Shown here in pieces: positions 9,020 to 17,618 of a stretch of 64,000 nt of DNA. The notes under the pieces were generated by a model. The model ran no database searches. It was given only the letters and a program-made list of their open reading frames with translations, and had not been told where the DNA came from. Location of the stretch: contig NZ_JAPJZH010000021.1 in the NCBI RefSeq assembly GCF_027889715.1, positions 1 through 64,000 of the forward strand. The letters are read 5' to 3'. The stretch comes from Allohoeflea poritis. GTDB lineage: Bacteria; Pseudomonadota; Alphaproteobacteria; Rhizobiales; Rhizobiaceae. A program made the position numbers and the translations under genes. Each line of letters begins with the position of its first letter. Within the stretch, counting starts at the first letter, position 1.

Positions 9020-9742
9020 ATGATTGCCTGGCTGTTCAATCTGACGGTCGAGACACAGCGGGAAATCTATCTGGCCTTCGGCGAGCGCATCAAGCTTTAT
9101 GCCGAGACCGGCGATTGGTCCGAATTGGCGGTCTTCCTGCCGATGGGCGTTGTCTTCGGCATCGTGCATGCGCTGATGCCGGGTCACTCGAAGACATTGC
9201 TGGCGGCCTACACAATGGCCACGCCGGCAAGCGCATGGCGCGCCGCCGGAACCGGTCTGATCCTGTCTTCGGTGCATATTCTGATGTCCGTGCTGATCGT
9301 GCTCCTGTCATTGCCATTGGTGTCGGTGACTTTCGGAGCTTCAAGCCAGACCCCGGTTCTGGAGACCCTCAGCCGCGGGCTGCTTGCGCTTGTTGGCATC
9401 TGGATGATTGTGTCTTCGCTGCGGCCGCAGGCTCATGCCCATCTCGCCGGGCGCAGCGTGGCGTTTGCCTTCTTCGCGGGTCTGATCCCGTGCCCGCTGT
9501 CCTTCTTTGTCATGGTTTTTGCCGTCTCGCGCGGCGTGACGGAGGCCGGATTGGCTTTTGCTCTTGTCATGCTGGTTGGCGTGGCGATGGTGCTGGTTTC
9601 GGTCGCGCTGGCGGCCAATCTTTCGCGCAAGGGCCTTTCCAGATTTTTGGAAAACAACGGGAAAACGATACGGATCGTCACCGTATCGCTGCAGGTGGCA
9701 ACCGGAATAATACTCTTGGTCGCCGCCTGGCGCATATTGTGA
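9020..9742 (+). CDS. NicO/RcnA-family nickel-cobalt exporter
   Basis: A 240-residue membrane protein with six to seven helices. The family motif HALMPGHSKT (about residues 50-59) in the first bundle corresponds to the HAxxPGHxK motif of RcnA/NicO exporters. A second motif, GLIPCPLS, lies in the middle of the chain. The long His-rich loop of E. coli RcnA is absent; only HAHLAGR lies between helices. Its position downstream of an InrS-like repressor supports Ni/Co efflux. A weak hairpin (CCCGG-CCAT-CCGGG, about 9747-9760) follows the stop. Confidence 0.82.
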   Translation: MIAWLFNLTVETQREIYLAFGERIKLYAETGDWSELAVFLPMGVVFGIVHALMPGHSKTLLAAYTMATPASAWRAAGTGLILSSVHILMSVLIVLLSLPLVSVTFGASSQTPVLETLSRGLLALVGIWMIVSSLRPQAHAHLAGRSVAFAFFAGLIPCPLSFFVMVFAVSRGVTEAGLAFALVMLVGVAMVLVSVALAANLSRKGLSRFLENNGKTIRIVTVSLQVATGIILLVAAWRIL

Positions 9743-9845
9743 GCGCACCCGGCCATCCGGGCGTGTTCTTGACCCGCAATACCGCTCGTGATCCGATTGT
9801 CGAAGTTTCAGCCCCTCACTGTTCGGTTTCGGAAGAACACTGACG

Positions 9846-9941
9846 ATGCATACTCATGTCCTATCCCCGTGGTCTCACGATCACACCGATCAGCAACTAC
9901 GCCGGTGCCTGATGCGCGCCATAGCGGATGGAATCCCCTGA
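9846..9941 (+). other. Possible small His-rich peptide or remnant of a CDF (DmeF-like) metal exporter
   Basis: A 31-codon frame begins MHTHVLSPWSHDH and ends at TGA 9939-9941. GGAAG lies about 9 nt before the ATG. The first 13 residues resemble, from memory, the start of DmeF-type cation diffusion facilitators (MHxHxLxxWxHDH); the rest does not. It lies 103 nt after nicO. It may be a degenerate dmeF fragment, a metal-binding micropeptide or chance. Apart from this, the 286 bp between nicO and the DUF1697 gene holds nothing I can identify. Confidence 0.25.
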
Positions 9942-10028
9942 TTCTGCGACGCTGCAATTCGCGGAAATGCTGTCAGAGTGGATCTAGGGCAACTTAGCAG
10001 CGGTGCAAAATGCGAATAGGATCACCCG

Positions 10029-10574
10029 ATGGCCACTGGCGAACAAAACTGGGTTGGACTGATCCGCGCAATCGGGCCGGCAACGCACAAGGTGATGTCG
10101 ATGTCTCAACTCAGGGACGCGTGCGCCGCAGCCGGGCTGAAAAACGTCGAAACGGTCCTGGCGACGGGAAACCTGCTGTTCAGCTCTGACGGGCAACGGC
10201 CGGAGCTGATGGAACTTCTGACGGGGATCCTTGCCCGGTATGGCCTTGATAACGAAGTGTTTTTACGCCGCCCAAAAGAACTGCGGAGCGTCATGACTGA
10301 CAATCCCTTTGCGAGCGCGGCGGAAATGCGTCCGAACCATTTGCTCATTCTCTTTATGGACGCGGCACCAACCGCAGACCAAATCAAGGCGCTTGAAGTC
10401 TATGACGGCCCCGAAATCATAAAGTGCTTCGGTCGGGAAGCTTACATCGACTATGTGAACGGCGTTGCCCGTTCCAGGGCAACACCCGCGCGCCTTGAAA
10501 AAATGCTGGGGCGCAGTGGAACGGCGCGAAACTGGAACACGGTGAAAAAACTCGTTGACAGGACGAGCGACTGA
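10029..10574 (+). CDS. DUF1697 family protein
   Basis: A 181-residue cytosolic protein matching the DUF1697 layout. WVGLIRAIG at the start corresponds to the family LLRGINVGG element, followed by LRDACAAAGLKNVETVLATGNLLF and a central DNPF motif. Function is unknown. The gene stands alone, with intergenic DNA on both sides, and shows no obvious link to the nickel locus upstream. Confidence 0.85.
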   Translation: MATGEQNWVGLIRAIGPATHKVMSMSQLRDACAAAGLKNVETVLATGNLLFSSDGQRPELMELLTGILARYGLDNEVFLRRPKELRSVMTDNPFASAAEMRPNHLLILFMDAAPTADQIKALEVYDGPEIIKCFGREAYIDYVNGVARSRATPARLEKMLGRSGTARNWNTVKKLVDRTSD

Positions 10575-10648
10575 TCGCCGGTCTTTTCCAAAAGGTCATC
10601 ATTCTCGCAAAAAGCGCCTACCCCGGACTATGGGTTCCAATGGTCAGA

Positions 10649-11128
10649 TTAGTCGGAGCATTCGACACTCAACCATACATTTGTGTTCAATCCGATCTTT
10701 CCGTCAGTGCTGCTAAGCTGGATCGACGCTCCAATATCATCCATCTCCTCAAACCGTGTATCGACAGTTGAAATACGGGTGACGCCTGCCATAAATGTCG
10801 CGACTTGTGTCGTTGGCTTGCCCAGATAAGCCGGCATTCTCTGAACCATGGCGGCAAATTCATCAAGGCCCCCTTCGAGTTGGCGTCGAACCGCCAAGAC
10901 GCGCCCCTCGCATACGAATAGGCCGGCCTCAGCACCGACAACTTTCCATTCTCTCGGCAAGTGTGGCGACAACGGTTCGATCTTCCAGTCCTGGGAGCGC
11001 GCGTGCCGTTCAGCTTGCTCCACGGTGCTGCCCAATTCGAAGCCCAGGAGCAGGTCGTCAAGATCAAGCGCTGATGCGGACGTTGGAATCAAAATCCAGG
11101 TCATCAACGCTGCCAGGAATTGTTTCAT
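10649..11128 (-). CDS. Hypothetical exported protein
   Basis: A 159-residue protein that I do not recognise. The N-terminus from ATG 11128 (MKQFLAALMTWILIPTSASA) is a good Sec signal peptide with cleavage after ASA. The frame continues upstream to 11188 but only this start gives a signal peptide. The mature part (LDLDDLLLGFELGSTVEQAERHARSQDW) resembles small periplasmic proteins that begin with a FxLGxT element. It carries two cysteines (VCEG and VECSD) that could form a disulfide. It lies 81 nt downstream of glcB on the same strand. Confidence 0.6.
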   Translation of the reverse strand: MKQFLAALMTWILIPTSASALDLDDLLLGFELGSTVEQAERHARSQDWKIEPLSPHLPREWKVVGAEAGLFVCEGRVLAVRRQLEGGLDEFAAMVQRMPAYLGKPTTQVATFMAGVTRISTVDTRFEEMDDIGASIQLSSTDGKIGLNTNVWLSVECSD

Positions 11129-11209
11129 TGGGTCAATTCGCCCCAATGCTCGGAGGTGCATACCTCGGTCAAACAAGCTTTTGGCCACGATCTATCTGCT
11201 ACTCGCAAG

Positions 11210-13378
11210 TCACCCGCCCAGCGCCGCCTTCATTTCCTGGCGCCGCCGGTGCAGGATCGGCTCGGTATAGCCGCTCGGCTGTTCGCGGCCTTTCAGAACC
11301 AGTTCGAGCGCGGCCTGGAATTCGATTGAACCATCGAAATTGCCGGCCATGTTGCGGTAGGCCGGATCGCCTTCGTTCTGCTTGTCGACAACCGCCGCCA
11401 TGCGCTTCATGGTCTCGACGATCTGGTCCTCGGAAACGATGCCGTTATGCATCCAGTTGGCCATGTGCTGCGCCGAGATGCGCAGCGTCGCCCGGTCCTC
11501 CATCAGGCCGATATTGTTGATGTCGGGCACCTTGGAGCAGCCGACGCCCTGGCCGACCCAGCGCACCACATAGCCGAGGATGCCTTGCGCATTGTTGTCC
11601 AGTTCGCGCTGGATATCCTCCGGCGTCCAGTTGGGACGCTCGGTGACCGGTACCGACAGGATGTCGTCGAGCTTCGCGCGGGTCCGTGATTTGAGATTGG
11701 CCTGCACCTCGGCGACATTGACCTTGTGATAATGCGTCGCATGTAGCGTGGCGGCGGTCGGCGAGGGGACCCAGGCCGTGTTGGCGCCGGCCTTCGGGTG
11801 GCCGATCTTCTGCTCCAGCATGGCCGCCATCATGTCGGGCATTGCCCACATGCCCTTGCCGATCTGCGCATGGCCGGAAAGCCCGCATTCAAGGCCGATA
11901 TCGACATTCCAGTCCTCATAGGCGGCGATCCACGGCGCCTGCTTCATGTCGCCCTTGCGGATCATCGGACCGGCTTCCATCGAGGTGTGGATCTCGTCGC
12001 CGGTGCGGTCGAGGAAACCGGTATTGATGAAGACGACGCGGTCCCTGGCCGCGCGGATGCACTCTTTCAGATTGACCGTGGTGCGGCGCTCCTCGTCCAT
12101 GATGCCCATCTTCATGGTGTTGCGCGCCATGCCGAGCGCGTCCTCGACGCGTGCGAAGATTTCCGATGCGAAGCCGACCTCCTCGGGGCCGTGCATCTTC
12201 GGCTTGACCACATACATCGAGCCGTCGCGGGAATTGTTGCGGCGACCGTTGGGGCCGATATCGTGCAGCGCGATCAGGCCGGTGATCATCGCATCCATCA
12301 GCCCTTCCGGCGCCTCGTTGCCGTCGCGGTCGAGGACCGCCGGATTGGTCATCAGGTGGCCGACATTGCGCACCAGCATCAAGGCCCGCCCGGGCAGCGC
12401 GAATGTCTCGCCGGCGGGATCCAGGTATTCCCGGTCGGCATTGAGACGCCGGGTGAAGGAACCGCGGCCCTTGGAGACCTCCTCGGTCAGATCGCCCTTC
12501 ATCAGGCCGAGCCAGTTGCGGTAGACGATCGTCTTGTCCTCGGCATCCACCGCCGCGACCGAATCCTCGCAGTCGACGATCGTCGTCAGCGCCGATTCCA
12601 GGACGATGTCCGAGATGCCCGCCGCATCGTCCTTGCCGACGGCGCTTTCCGGGTCGATGACGATCTCCAGATGCAGACCGTTCTTTTTCAGGAGCACCGC
12701 CGACGGCGATTGCGGATCACCCTTGTAGCCGGCGAACTGTGCCGGGTTCTTCAGGCCGCGCCTGCTGCCGTCCTGCAGCGCGATGACCAGTTCGCCATTG
12801 TCGATCGCCAGTGCGCTGACCTCGGCCCAGTAGCCGTCGATGGGCGCCGAGTCGTCCAGGAAGGCACGCGCCCAGGCGATGACCTTGCCGCCGCGCACGG
12901 CGTTGTAGCTGCTTTCGCGTCCCGCACCGCCATCCTCGGGGATCGCATCGGTGCCGTAGAGCGCATCGTAGAGCGAGCCCCAGCGGGCATTGGCGGCGTT
13001 GAGCGCGTAGCGCGCATTCATCACCGGAACGACCAGCTGCGGGCCGGCAATGCTGGCGATTTCCGGATCGACATTGTCCGTCTCGATGCTGAACGCGCCG
13101 CCCTCGGGTTGCAGATAACCGATCTCCCGCAGGAAAGCCTTGTAGGCCTCGAGATCCGTCGGCGCGCCGTTTTCCCGGTACCAGGCATCGATCTGTTCCT
13201 GCATGGCGTCGCGCACCGCAAGCAGTTCGCGGTTGCGCGGGCCGAGATCATGGATGAGGTCGGAAAGCCCTTTGAAGAAGGCATCGGCGTCGACCCCGCT
13301 GCCCGGCAGCGCCTCTTCCGTCAGAAACTGGTGCAGACCCCGATCGATTGACAGGCCGTGTTCGGTAACCGATGCCAT
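11210..13378 (-). CDS. glcB: Malate synthase G
   Basis: A 722-residue enzyme that condenses glyoxylate and acetyl-CoA to malate, the second step of the glyoxylate bypass and of glycolate use. Its length equals that of the monomeric G isoform. Visible elements include the TIM-barrel signature [16 protein letters not shown], the conserved [13 protein letters not shown] and [15 protein letters not shown] stretches, and the C-terminal catalytic region. ATG 13378 is preceded by AGGAGC. Isocitrate lyase is not in the window. The 252 bp upstream, up to the small Cys protein, carry only the dyad at 13571. Confidence 0.96.
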   Translation of the reverse strand: MASVTEHGLSIDRGLHQFLTEEALPGSGVDADAFFKGLSDLIHDLGPRNRELLAVRDAMQEQIDAWYRENGAPTDLEAYKAFLREIGYLQPEGGAFSIETDNVDPEIASIAGPQLVVPVMNARYALNAANARWGSLYDALYGTDAIPEDGGAGRESSYNAVRGGKVIAWARAFLDDSAPIDGYWAEVSALAIDNGELVIALQDGSRRGLKNPAQFAGYKGDPQSPSAVLLKKNGLHLEIVIDPESAVGKDDAAGISDIVLESALTTIVDCEDSVAAVDAEDKTIVYRNWLGLMKGDLTEEVSKGRGSFTRRLNADREYLDPAGETFALPGRALMLVRNVGHLMTNPAVLDRDGNEAPEGLMDAMITGLIALHDIGPNGRRNNSRDGSMYVVKPKMHGPEEVGFASEIFARVEDALGMARNTMKMGIMDEERRTTVNLKECIRAARDRVVFINTGFLDRTGDEIHTSMEAGPMIRKGDMKQAPWIAAYEDWNVDIGLECGLSGHAQIGKGMWAMPDMMAAMLEQKIGHPKAGANTAWVPSPTAATLHATHYHKVNVAEVQANLKSRTRAKLDDILSVPVTERPNWTPEDIQRELDNNAQGILGYVVRWVGQGVGCSKVPDINNIGLMEDRATLRISAQHMANWMHNGIVSEDQIVETMKRMAAVVDKQNEGDPAYRNMAGNFDGSIEFQAALELVLKGREQPSGYTEPILHRRRQEMKAALGG

Positions 13379-13570
13379 TGCGTGCTCCTTGAGATGCCCG
13401 GCTTACTTAAGTTGCGCCTGCATCCCATATCCGGCGATTTGTTGTCAATTTAACGAAGATGAGAAAGATTTATTCCAAATCGGAAAAAATCAGTAGGCAA
13501 TTGCCGACATCCACGTGAAGGCCTTTCCTGAATGGATTGGCACCGTCAGGCTGTGTCGCTCACAGGACGC

Positions 13571-13584
13571 TCACGCTTGCGTGA
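13571..13584 (+). promoter_or_regulatory. TCACG-N4-CGTGA dyad upstream of L,D-transpeptidase cassette 1
   Basis: TCACGCTTGCGTGA is a perfect inverted repeat ending 46 nt before the ATG at 13631. The same dyad occurs at exactly the same distance before the paralogous cassette near 59.7 kb. Downstream, both promoters also share TGG at +12 and CGnTA at +32 (counted from the dyad end), possible core promoter elements. It is probably the operator of a dimeric regulator I cannot name. Confidence 0.5.
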
Positions 13585-13630
13585 CCGGTCGGCAATGGAA
13601 TTGTTGGGATTTATACGTTAGATTTGCCCC

Positions 13631-13972
13631 ATGAGGGGTTTTGTTGTTGTTCTTATACTGTGCGCGTTTGCCGTGGCCCAATCGGCCACAGTATTGGCAC
13701 CCGCGTCCGCAGCATCCACGATGGTATCTGTTGTCGCGCAAACCGATGACGCCGGCGAACCGGTCATCCTGACCGCGCCCAGGGACATGTGTTGCTACTA
13801 TACGCTGATGAAGCGCATGAAACGCGCCGGGTCCTGCCAGTCCGACTGCACATTTCTGCCGGCCCAGGCGGATATCAGCTTCGTCAAGCCGATCGCCATC
13901 TATTCGATGAGCGAAACGCATCCGGTGGCGCCGCCCGGCAGTCACAAGCTTCTGCGCCCGCCCATTTCATGA
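13631..13972 (+). CDS. Small secreted Cys-motif protein (CC...CxxDCxFLPA), copy 1
   Basis: A 113-residue protein with an N-terminal signal peptide (about residues 1-28, cleavage near ASAAS). The mature part has Cys54-Cys55, then Cys69-x3-Cys73 in CQSDCTFLPA, and ends RPPIS. The protein near 59.5 kb shares the CC pair, 12-13 residues, CxxDCxFLPA and the final RPPI, so the two are paralogs. I know no described family. The L,D-transpeptidase gene starts 56 nt downstream on the same strand. Four cysteines in a small periplasmic protein suggest disulfides or a metal site; this is inference. Confidence 0.68.
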   Translation: MRGFVVVLILCAFAVAQSATVLAPASAASTMVSVVAQTDDAGEPVILTAPRDMCCYYTLMKRMKRAGSCQSDCTFLPAQADISFVKPIAIYSMSETHPVAPPGSHKLLRPPIS

Positions 13973-14028
13973 CCTCGCCAATCGGAGCGAACACGCCGCT
14001 CCACCATTTGCAATGTCATTGAAACGGA

Positions 14029-14610
14029 ATGAGATCCATGATCAGCAGACGAAATCTTTTGCTTGCGGCATCGGCCTTTATGGTCGCCCAGAAAGCCGGC
14101 ACCGCCGCCGCCCACCACACCAAGAAATACAAGAATTTCAAGGTCGATCCGCGCCACAAGCCGCAGATGGTGCGCTTTACCGGATACGAGGCCGGCACCA
14201 TCGTCGTCGATCCGCGCAACCACTTCCTCTATCTCGTCGTCTCGCCTTTCAGGGCGCGCCGCTACGGCGTCGGCGTCGGCAAGGCAGGGCTTCGGTTCAA
14301 GGGCGTGGCCTCCATCGAGCGCAAGGCTAAATGGCCGAGCTGGCGGCCGACGGACAATATGATCCGCCGTGAGCCGAGAAAATATGCCCGCTACGCCAAG
14401 GGCGTTCCGGGCGGTCCCAACAATCCGCTCGGCGCCAGGGCGCTCTATCTTTACCGGGGCGGCCGCGACACCTATTACCGCATCCACGGCACCACCCAGC
14501 CCGATACGATCGGCCGCTCGGTGTCGAACGGCTGCATCCGCATGGTCAATGACCATGTCATCGATCTCTACGAGCGCGTGCCGCTCGGCACCAAGGTCGT
14601 GGTGATCTGA
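14029..14610 (+). CDS. L,D-transpeptidase (YkuD), Tat-type signal
   Basis: A 193-residue exported YkuD-domain enzyme that would form 3-3 peptidoglycan crosslinks or attach proteins to peptidoglycan. The active site is His153 in RIHGTTQP and Cys169 in SVSNGCIRM. The N-terminus has SRRNLLLAASAF, a twin-arginine motif, so export is probably through Tat. The NNPLGARALY block is typical of the proteobacterial ErfK/YbiS group. ATG 14038 is an alternative start with a better-spaced GGAA. It probably forms an operon with the small Cys protein upstream and is convergent with the hydantoinase-like gene. Confidence 0.9.
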   Translation: MRSMISRRNLLLAASAFMVAQKAGTAAAHHTKKYKNFKVDPRHKPQMVRFTGYEAGTIVVDPRNHFLYLVVSPFRARRYGVGVGKAGLRFKGVASIERKAKWPSWRPTDNMIRREPRKYARYAKGVPGGPNNPLGARALYLYRGGRDTYYRIHGTTQPDTIGRSVSNGCIRMVNDHVIDLYERVPLGTKVVVI

Positions 14611-14622
14611 GGCGGATTTTCT

Positions 14623-16620
14623 CTAGCCGTTTTCACGGACAATGCGCGGTCGCCCGTCGGCGGTCGCAACCACCCGCGCCTCGACCAGGCTGCGAATGCC
14701 TTCGATCTCCGGCGCCTTGACGGTTTCCCGCAGGGTCACGTGAGTATCTTCAGCGCCGGCGGCGAGGGCCTCGTCGCGGGCTGCGATCCCGGCGATTTCG
14801 CGTGCCCGGTTCATCGCCTCCTCCTCATTGCGGAAGCGCTCGCTCAGCCCGGCGCCGTTGACGGCGAACACATCTTCCTGCGGCGCCGTCACGAAAACGG
14901 TGACCGTCGAGCGCACATGGCCGACGACCGCGCCGATGGCGTTGGCGACGTCGGCATCGTCCGGAATGGCGCTGTCGCTCGCAAGCATCGCGGCGATGTC
15001 GGGATAATAACTGCCCGCCGAGGCGCCGAGGCCGACAAGCGGCCGGTCAAGCGTCAGGTGGAAGCGCACGATGCCATGGACACGTTCGAGCGCCCGCGCG
15101 ACCGACCGCGACCGTGCCGCGTCGATCTGCGCCTCGCCCTCATCCGCCAGACAGGCCGACAGGATCATCTCGCAGGACTGCCGTGTCAGGCGGTCGACGG
15201 TCATCTGCGCCAGCGTCTCGGCATCTTCGGCAATGGGTTTGCCGGCGCCGCTCTTGCGCCGCGCCAGAAGTTGAGCACCGAGACCGGCGGCCTCGCCGTT
15301 CCAATTGTCCTGGCGATCGAGCACATGCATGGCATCGGACGGCGTGAAGCCGGCCACATGGACGAGGCCGCGCATTACCAGCCGGTCGAGCGTCGCCTTC
15401 TGCGATGCCGATGTCAGGATCCTGTCGAGCGGCGCAAGGCCTGCCGTGATCCGTTCGAACAGTCCCAGTTCCTGGGCCTGCAGCCCGGTCGCGAACCGTT
15501 CCGGAACGCCCGTGCGGCAAGCGAACCGCCCGTCGAGACGACCGGCATATCCGGCATCGAGCTGCCGCTGCAGGGCGGCGATCACCGGTTCGGGATCGAT
15601 ATGGGCGGCAAGGCTGAGCGGCATTAGCCGGCGTGGGCCGAGTTCCAGCCGTGTCTCCAGACCGGTCTCGCTGACATGCACCTCCGAATCGCCGCCAAGG
15701 CCGAATGTGTGCATGGCCACCGCCTGCACCATGGTGCGGAAGCCGCCGACAACAGCGCCGTCCGGGTCAAGCCGCGGCTGCCCGTCCTCAAGGATGGCCA
15801 CATCCGTCGTCGTGCCGCCGATGTCGGAAACCACCGCATCGCTCATGCCGGTCAGGTGGCGCGCCCCGACAAGGCTGGCCGCCGGGCCGGACAGGATGGT
15901 CTCGATCGGCCGCTGGCGCGCCAGTCCGGCCGAAATCAGGGCGCCGTCGCCCCGCACCACCATCAGGGGCGCCTTGATGCCGCTCGTGTCCAGATGACCT
16001 TCCGTCGCTTCGATCAACCGGTCGATCATGGCGACGAGCCGGGCATTGAGCAGCGTCGTCAACGCCCGACGCGGACCGCCGAGCCTGGACGACAATTCGT
16101 GGCTGCAGGTGACCGGAAGGCCGGTGCGCTCGCGGATGAAGTCGCGCACGGCGATTTCGTGCGCCGGATTGCGCACGGCGAAATAGCCGGCGACCGAAAA
16201 GGCGGCGACCTCTTCCTTCAGCGTGTCGATCGTGGCCTCGAGCGGACCGAGATCGAGCGGCGTCTCGTTGCCATGCACATTGTGGCCGCCCGGCAGAAAG
16301 GTGACGGGGTCGCCGCCCAATGCCTCGGACAGCCCGTCGCGCCGCAGGTCTTCCTGCTTGAAGCCGATCATGATCAGCGCGACCCGCCCGCCCTGGCCTT
16401 CCACGAGCGCATTCGTCGCAAGCGTCGTCGACAGGCAGACGAGTTCGACCGATGCCGCGGCCCTGTCGGCGGCGGTCAGGACCTTCGACACCGCCTCGCC
16501 GATCCCGACCGCCAGATCATGGCGGCTGGTCAGCGCCTTGGCCTTGGCGAGAACGCCGTCCTCTTCGCTGTAGAGGACAGCATCCGTATAGGTGCCGCCG
16601 GTGTCGATCCCGAGAAACAT
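14623..16620 (-). CDS. Hydantoinase/oxoprolinase family protein (HyuA-like)
   Basis: A 665-residue protein with the ASKHA-type N-terminus FLGIDTGGTYTDAVLY, a central SDIGGTTTDVAIL phosphate loop and the Hydantoinase_A domain. Relatives are ATP-dependent N-methylhydantoinases, 5-oxoprolinases or acetone carboxylase beta subunits. These normally need a HyuB-type partner, and none is present here. The substrate is therefore undetermined. The gene is 9 nt downstream of uppP on the same strand, which makes co-transcription likely although a shared function is not obvious. Confidence 0.85.
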   Translation of the reverse strand: MFLGIDTGGTYTDAVLYSEEDGVLAKAKALTSRHDLAVGIGEAVSKVLTAADRAAASVELVCLSTTLATNALVEGQGGRVALIMIGFKQEDLRRDGLSEALGGDPVTFLPGGHNVHGNETPLDLGPLEATIDTLKEEVAAFSVAGYFAVRNPAHEIAVRDFIRERTGLPVTCSHELSSRLGGPRRALTTLLNARLVAMIDRLIEATEGHLDTSGIKAPLMVVRGDGALISAGLARQRPIETILSGPAASLVGARHLTGMSDAVVSDIGGTTTDVAILEDGQPRLDPDGAVVGGFRTMVQAVAMHTFGLGGDSEVHVSETGLETRLELGPRRLMPLSLAAHIDPEPVIAALQRQLDAGYAGRLDGRFACRTGVPERFATGLQAQELGLFERITAGLAPLDRILTSASQKATLDRLVMRGLVHVAGFTPSDAMHVLDRQDNWNGEAAGLGAQLLARRKSGAGKPIAEDAETLAQMTVDRLTRQSCEMILSACLADEGEAQIDAARSRSVARALERVHGIVRFHLTLDRPLVGLGASAGSYYPDIAAMLASDSAIPDDADVANAIGAVVGHVRSTVTVFVTAPQEDVFAVNGAGLSERFRNEEEAMNRAREIAGIAARDEALAAGAEDTHVTLRETVKAPEIEGIRSLVEARVVATADGRPRIVRENG

Positions 16621-16629
16621 CGCTCTATC

Positions 16630-17436
16630 CTAAGGCCAGAAATAAAGGCCGATCAGCCCGGCCGTGCCGACAGCGATGCGCCACCAGGCGAAAAGGGCGA
16701 AGCCGTAGCGCGAAACGAAATCGAGCAGCGTGCGCACCACGATGACCGCGGTGATGAAGGCGGCGACAAAACCGACCGCGATCACCGTCACATCATTGGC
16801 CGAAAGCTGGTTGTAGTTCTGGTAGAGATCATAGGCGAAGGCGCCCGCCATGGTCGGCATGGCAAGGAAGAAGGAGAACTCGGCGGCGGAGCGCTTGTCG
16901 GTGCCAAGCAGCAGCGCGCCGGCGATTGTTGCGCCCGAGCGCGACGTGCCGGGGATCATGGCAAGACACTGGATGAGGCCGATCTTCAACGCCAGCGCCA
17001 GCGGAAAATCCATCACATCGGTATAGCGCGGCGGGCGCTTGATACGGTCGACCGCCATCAGCACGAAACCGCCGAGGATGAGCACGATGCAGATCAGCAG
17101 CGGCGTTTCGAACAGCACCGTCTTGATGAAACTGTAGGCGATGACGCCGATCACCGCCGCCGGCAGGAAGGCAAGCAGGATCGCGAAAACGAAGCGCCGG
17201 GCGCGCCAGTCGGTCGGAAAGGCCAGCAGAAGCTGCCACAGCCGCGTGAAATAGACCGAAAGGATCGCCAGGATCGCACCGAGCTGGATCAGCACCTCGA
17301 AGGTCTTGCCGGTCGATTCGAAACCCAGGAAATGCCCGGCGAGCAGCAGATGACCGGTCGACGAAACGGGCAGAAACTCCGTCAGCCCTTCCAGAAGGCC
17401 AAGCAGCAACGCGCCGGTGATTGTCTGTTCAGCCAT
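16630..17436 (-). CDS. uppP: Undecaprenyl-diphosphatase UppP/BacA
   Basis: A 268-residue polytopic enzyme that recycles undecaprenyl diphosphate to the monophosphate carrier for peptidoglycan and O-antigen synthesis. The two signature motifs are [17 protein letters not shown] (catalytic Glu) near the N-terminus and [10 protein letters not shown] (catalytic Arg) in the middle. ATG 17436 (MAEQTIT) fits the family start; upstream codons in frame are not conserved. It diverges from fzlA across a region with a strong 13-bp inverted repeat. Confidence 0.95.
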   Translation of the reverse strand: MAEQTITGALLLGLLEGLTEFLPVSSTGHLLLAGHFLGFESTGKTFEVLIQLGAILAILSVYFTRLWQLLLAFPTDWRARRFVFAILLAFLPAAVIGVIAYSFIKTVLFETPLLICIVLILGGFVLMAVDRIKRPPRYTDVMDFPLALALKIGLIQCLAMIPGTSRSGATIAGALLLGTDKRSAAEFSFFLAMPTMAGAFAYDLYQNYNQLSANDVTVIAVGFVAAFITAVIVVRTLLDFVSRYGFALFAWWRIAVGTAGLIGLYFWP

Positions 17437-17509
17437 CAAGAATTCCTGCTGCGTCCCGATTTTCAAGATGAAGCCATGCCGGATCGGCGCCATACGACCC
17501 GGCGGCGGC

Positions 17510-17543
17510 CATCTTGTTCAAACGCTTTCATTTGAACAAGATG
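17510..17543. repeat. Perfect 13-bp inverted repeat between uppP and fzlA
   Basis: CATCTTGTTCAAA (17510-17522) and TTTGAACAAGATG (17531-17543) are perfect reverse complements around an 8-nt loop. The element is 73 nt before the uppP start and 75 nt before the fzlA start. It could be an operator serving both genes, or a hairpin in one leader. There is no following T-run on either strand, so a simple terminator is unlikely. Confidence 0.75.
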
Positions 17544-17618
17544 CGCTCTATAGCTTTTTCGCCCGTTATATCCAGATAATTTTGCCGAATCAGCTTCGTG
17601 GATAAGATTTAAGACAGT

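Noticed and set aside
11798-13351. Long plus-strand open frame opposite malate synthase G
   Set aside because: Malate synthase G is intact and unmistakable; the opposite frame has no recognisable features.
13581-13620. EcfG-type general stress promoter before small Cys protein copy 1
   Set aside because: GGAA and CGTT are present at 13597 and 13616, but the spacing is too short and copy 2 does not keep GGAAC; only the dyad is convincing.
15676-17535. Long plus-strand open frame opposite the hydantoinase-like gene and uppP
   Set aside because: Antisense to conserved genes; low-complexity His/Arg/Gln-rich translation with no domain.
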